A stretch of 61,828 bases of DNA from Clostridium guangxiense (GTDB taxonomy: Bacteria; Bacillota; Clostridia; Clostridiales; Clostridiaceae): contig NZ_JAJNKE010000007.1 in assembly GCF_021043395.1 (NCBI RefSeq), forward strand, positions 1 through 61,828, read 5' to 3'. A program made the position numbers and the translations under genes. The notes under the pieces are model-generated. The model did no database searches, was not told where the DNA came from, and saw only the letters and a program-made list of their open reading frames with translations. Positions 61,723 to 61,828 of this stretch are shown piece by piece. The number at the start of each line of letters is the position of its first letter. The stretch's first letter is position 1.

Positions 61723-61828
61723 TCATACACGAGGTTTGGGCGAAGCCCATTATCCTTCTTGAACATGATGTTATGCTCTTTCAATCATACACGAGGTTTG
61801 GGCGAAGCCCATTATCCTTCTTGAACAT
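61721..61828. repeat. Tandem R4 units at the window end
   Basis: Two identical 46-base units (61721-61766 and 61783-61828; AATCATACACGAGGTTTGGG, CGAAGCCCATTATCCTTC, TTGAACAT) with a 16-base spacer, period 62 bases. GGGCGAAGCCC makes a tight hairpin. The first unit overlaps the pgsA stop codon by two bases. The array may continue past the window edge. Confidence 0.85.

Noticed and set aside
61721-61828. Possible CRISPR array at the window end
   Set aside because: Two identical units with a 16-base spacer, units longer than spacer, single dispersed copies elsewhere beside R1 repeats, and no cas genes.

Overview
The window looks like a low-GC, anaerobic, endospore-type Clostridium chromosome. 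The gene order (acc/fab cluster, topB, an archaeal-type aspS, purA, pgsA) and protein style recall Clostridium acetobutylicum and its close relatives. That likeness is from memory, not from a search. Most genes lie on the minus strand. Promoters are mostly good TTGACA-N17-TATAAT types and ribosome sites are strong, so many starts could be corrected inward from the longest reading frame.

Layout. 168-12.5 kb: a two-gene ABC-2 exporter; a MacAB-like tripartite exporter (lipoprotein fusion protein, ATPase, 842-aa FtsX permease); a MarR/nitroreductase pair sharing an operator; an orphan paralogue of the large permease; an HD hydrolase. 12.5-22 kb: a membrane-anchored MutS-like ATPase, a non-discriminating-type AspRS behind a very unusual T-box leader, two envelope proteins, topoisomerase III and an HPr-like protein with a cre-like site. 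22.1-33.4 kb: a complete type II fatty-acid synthesis operon (fabT-like regulator, fabH, acpP, fabK, fabD, fabG, fabF, accB, fabZ, accC, accD, accA) plus a separately promoted FabK-like/nitronate monooxygenase gene with the same FabT-like double operator. 33.6-42.5 kb: HAD hydrolase, DAHP synthase, a YtrA-type GntR regulator with its ABC exporter, a peptidoglycan transglycosylase carrying the same operator, and cinA. 43.3-46.2 kb: dnaD/dnaI-like genes and eight tRNAs in two tandem Glu-Val-Asp-Thr blocks. 46.8-61.8 kb: a YhgE/Pip protein, a small intracellular glycosaminoglycan-type degradation cluster (GH88, AraC regulator, heparinase II/III), flavoproteins, acyl-ACP thioesterase, purA, a GT4 glycosyltransferase and pgsA.

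Two things stand out beyond the genes. First, two paralogous short RNA genes (about 14.34-14.42 and 19.27-19.35 kb), each with its own promoter, a C-rich motif and a hairpin terminator whose loop carries CCCCC. Second, intergenic space is filled with large palindromic repeats of several families, named here: R1 (cruciforms of about 200 bp with a CTGTYTGAGCG...GCGAGTT core), R2 (palindromes tailed with degenerate 7-bp repeats such as AGTACAG or TTCACAR), R3 (100-bp palindromes with AAATTTATTTGTRCC arms), R4 (46-bp units with GGGCnnnGCCC), R5 (about 48 bp) and a shared outer end (OE, TAAACTGGAANTTGT). They nest in each other and sit inside RNA hairpins. The aspS T-box leader alone carries four palindromic blocks and two antiterminator/terminator modules behind one Stem I.
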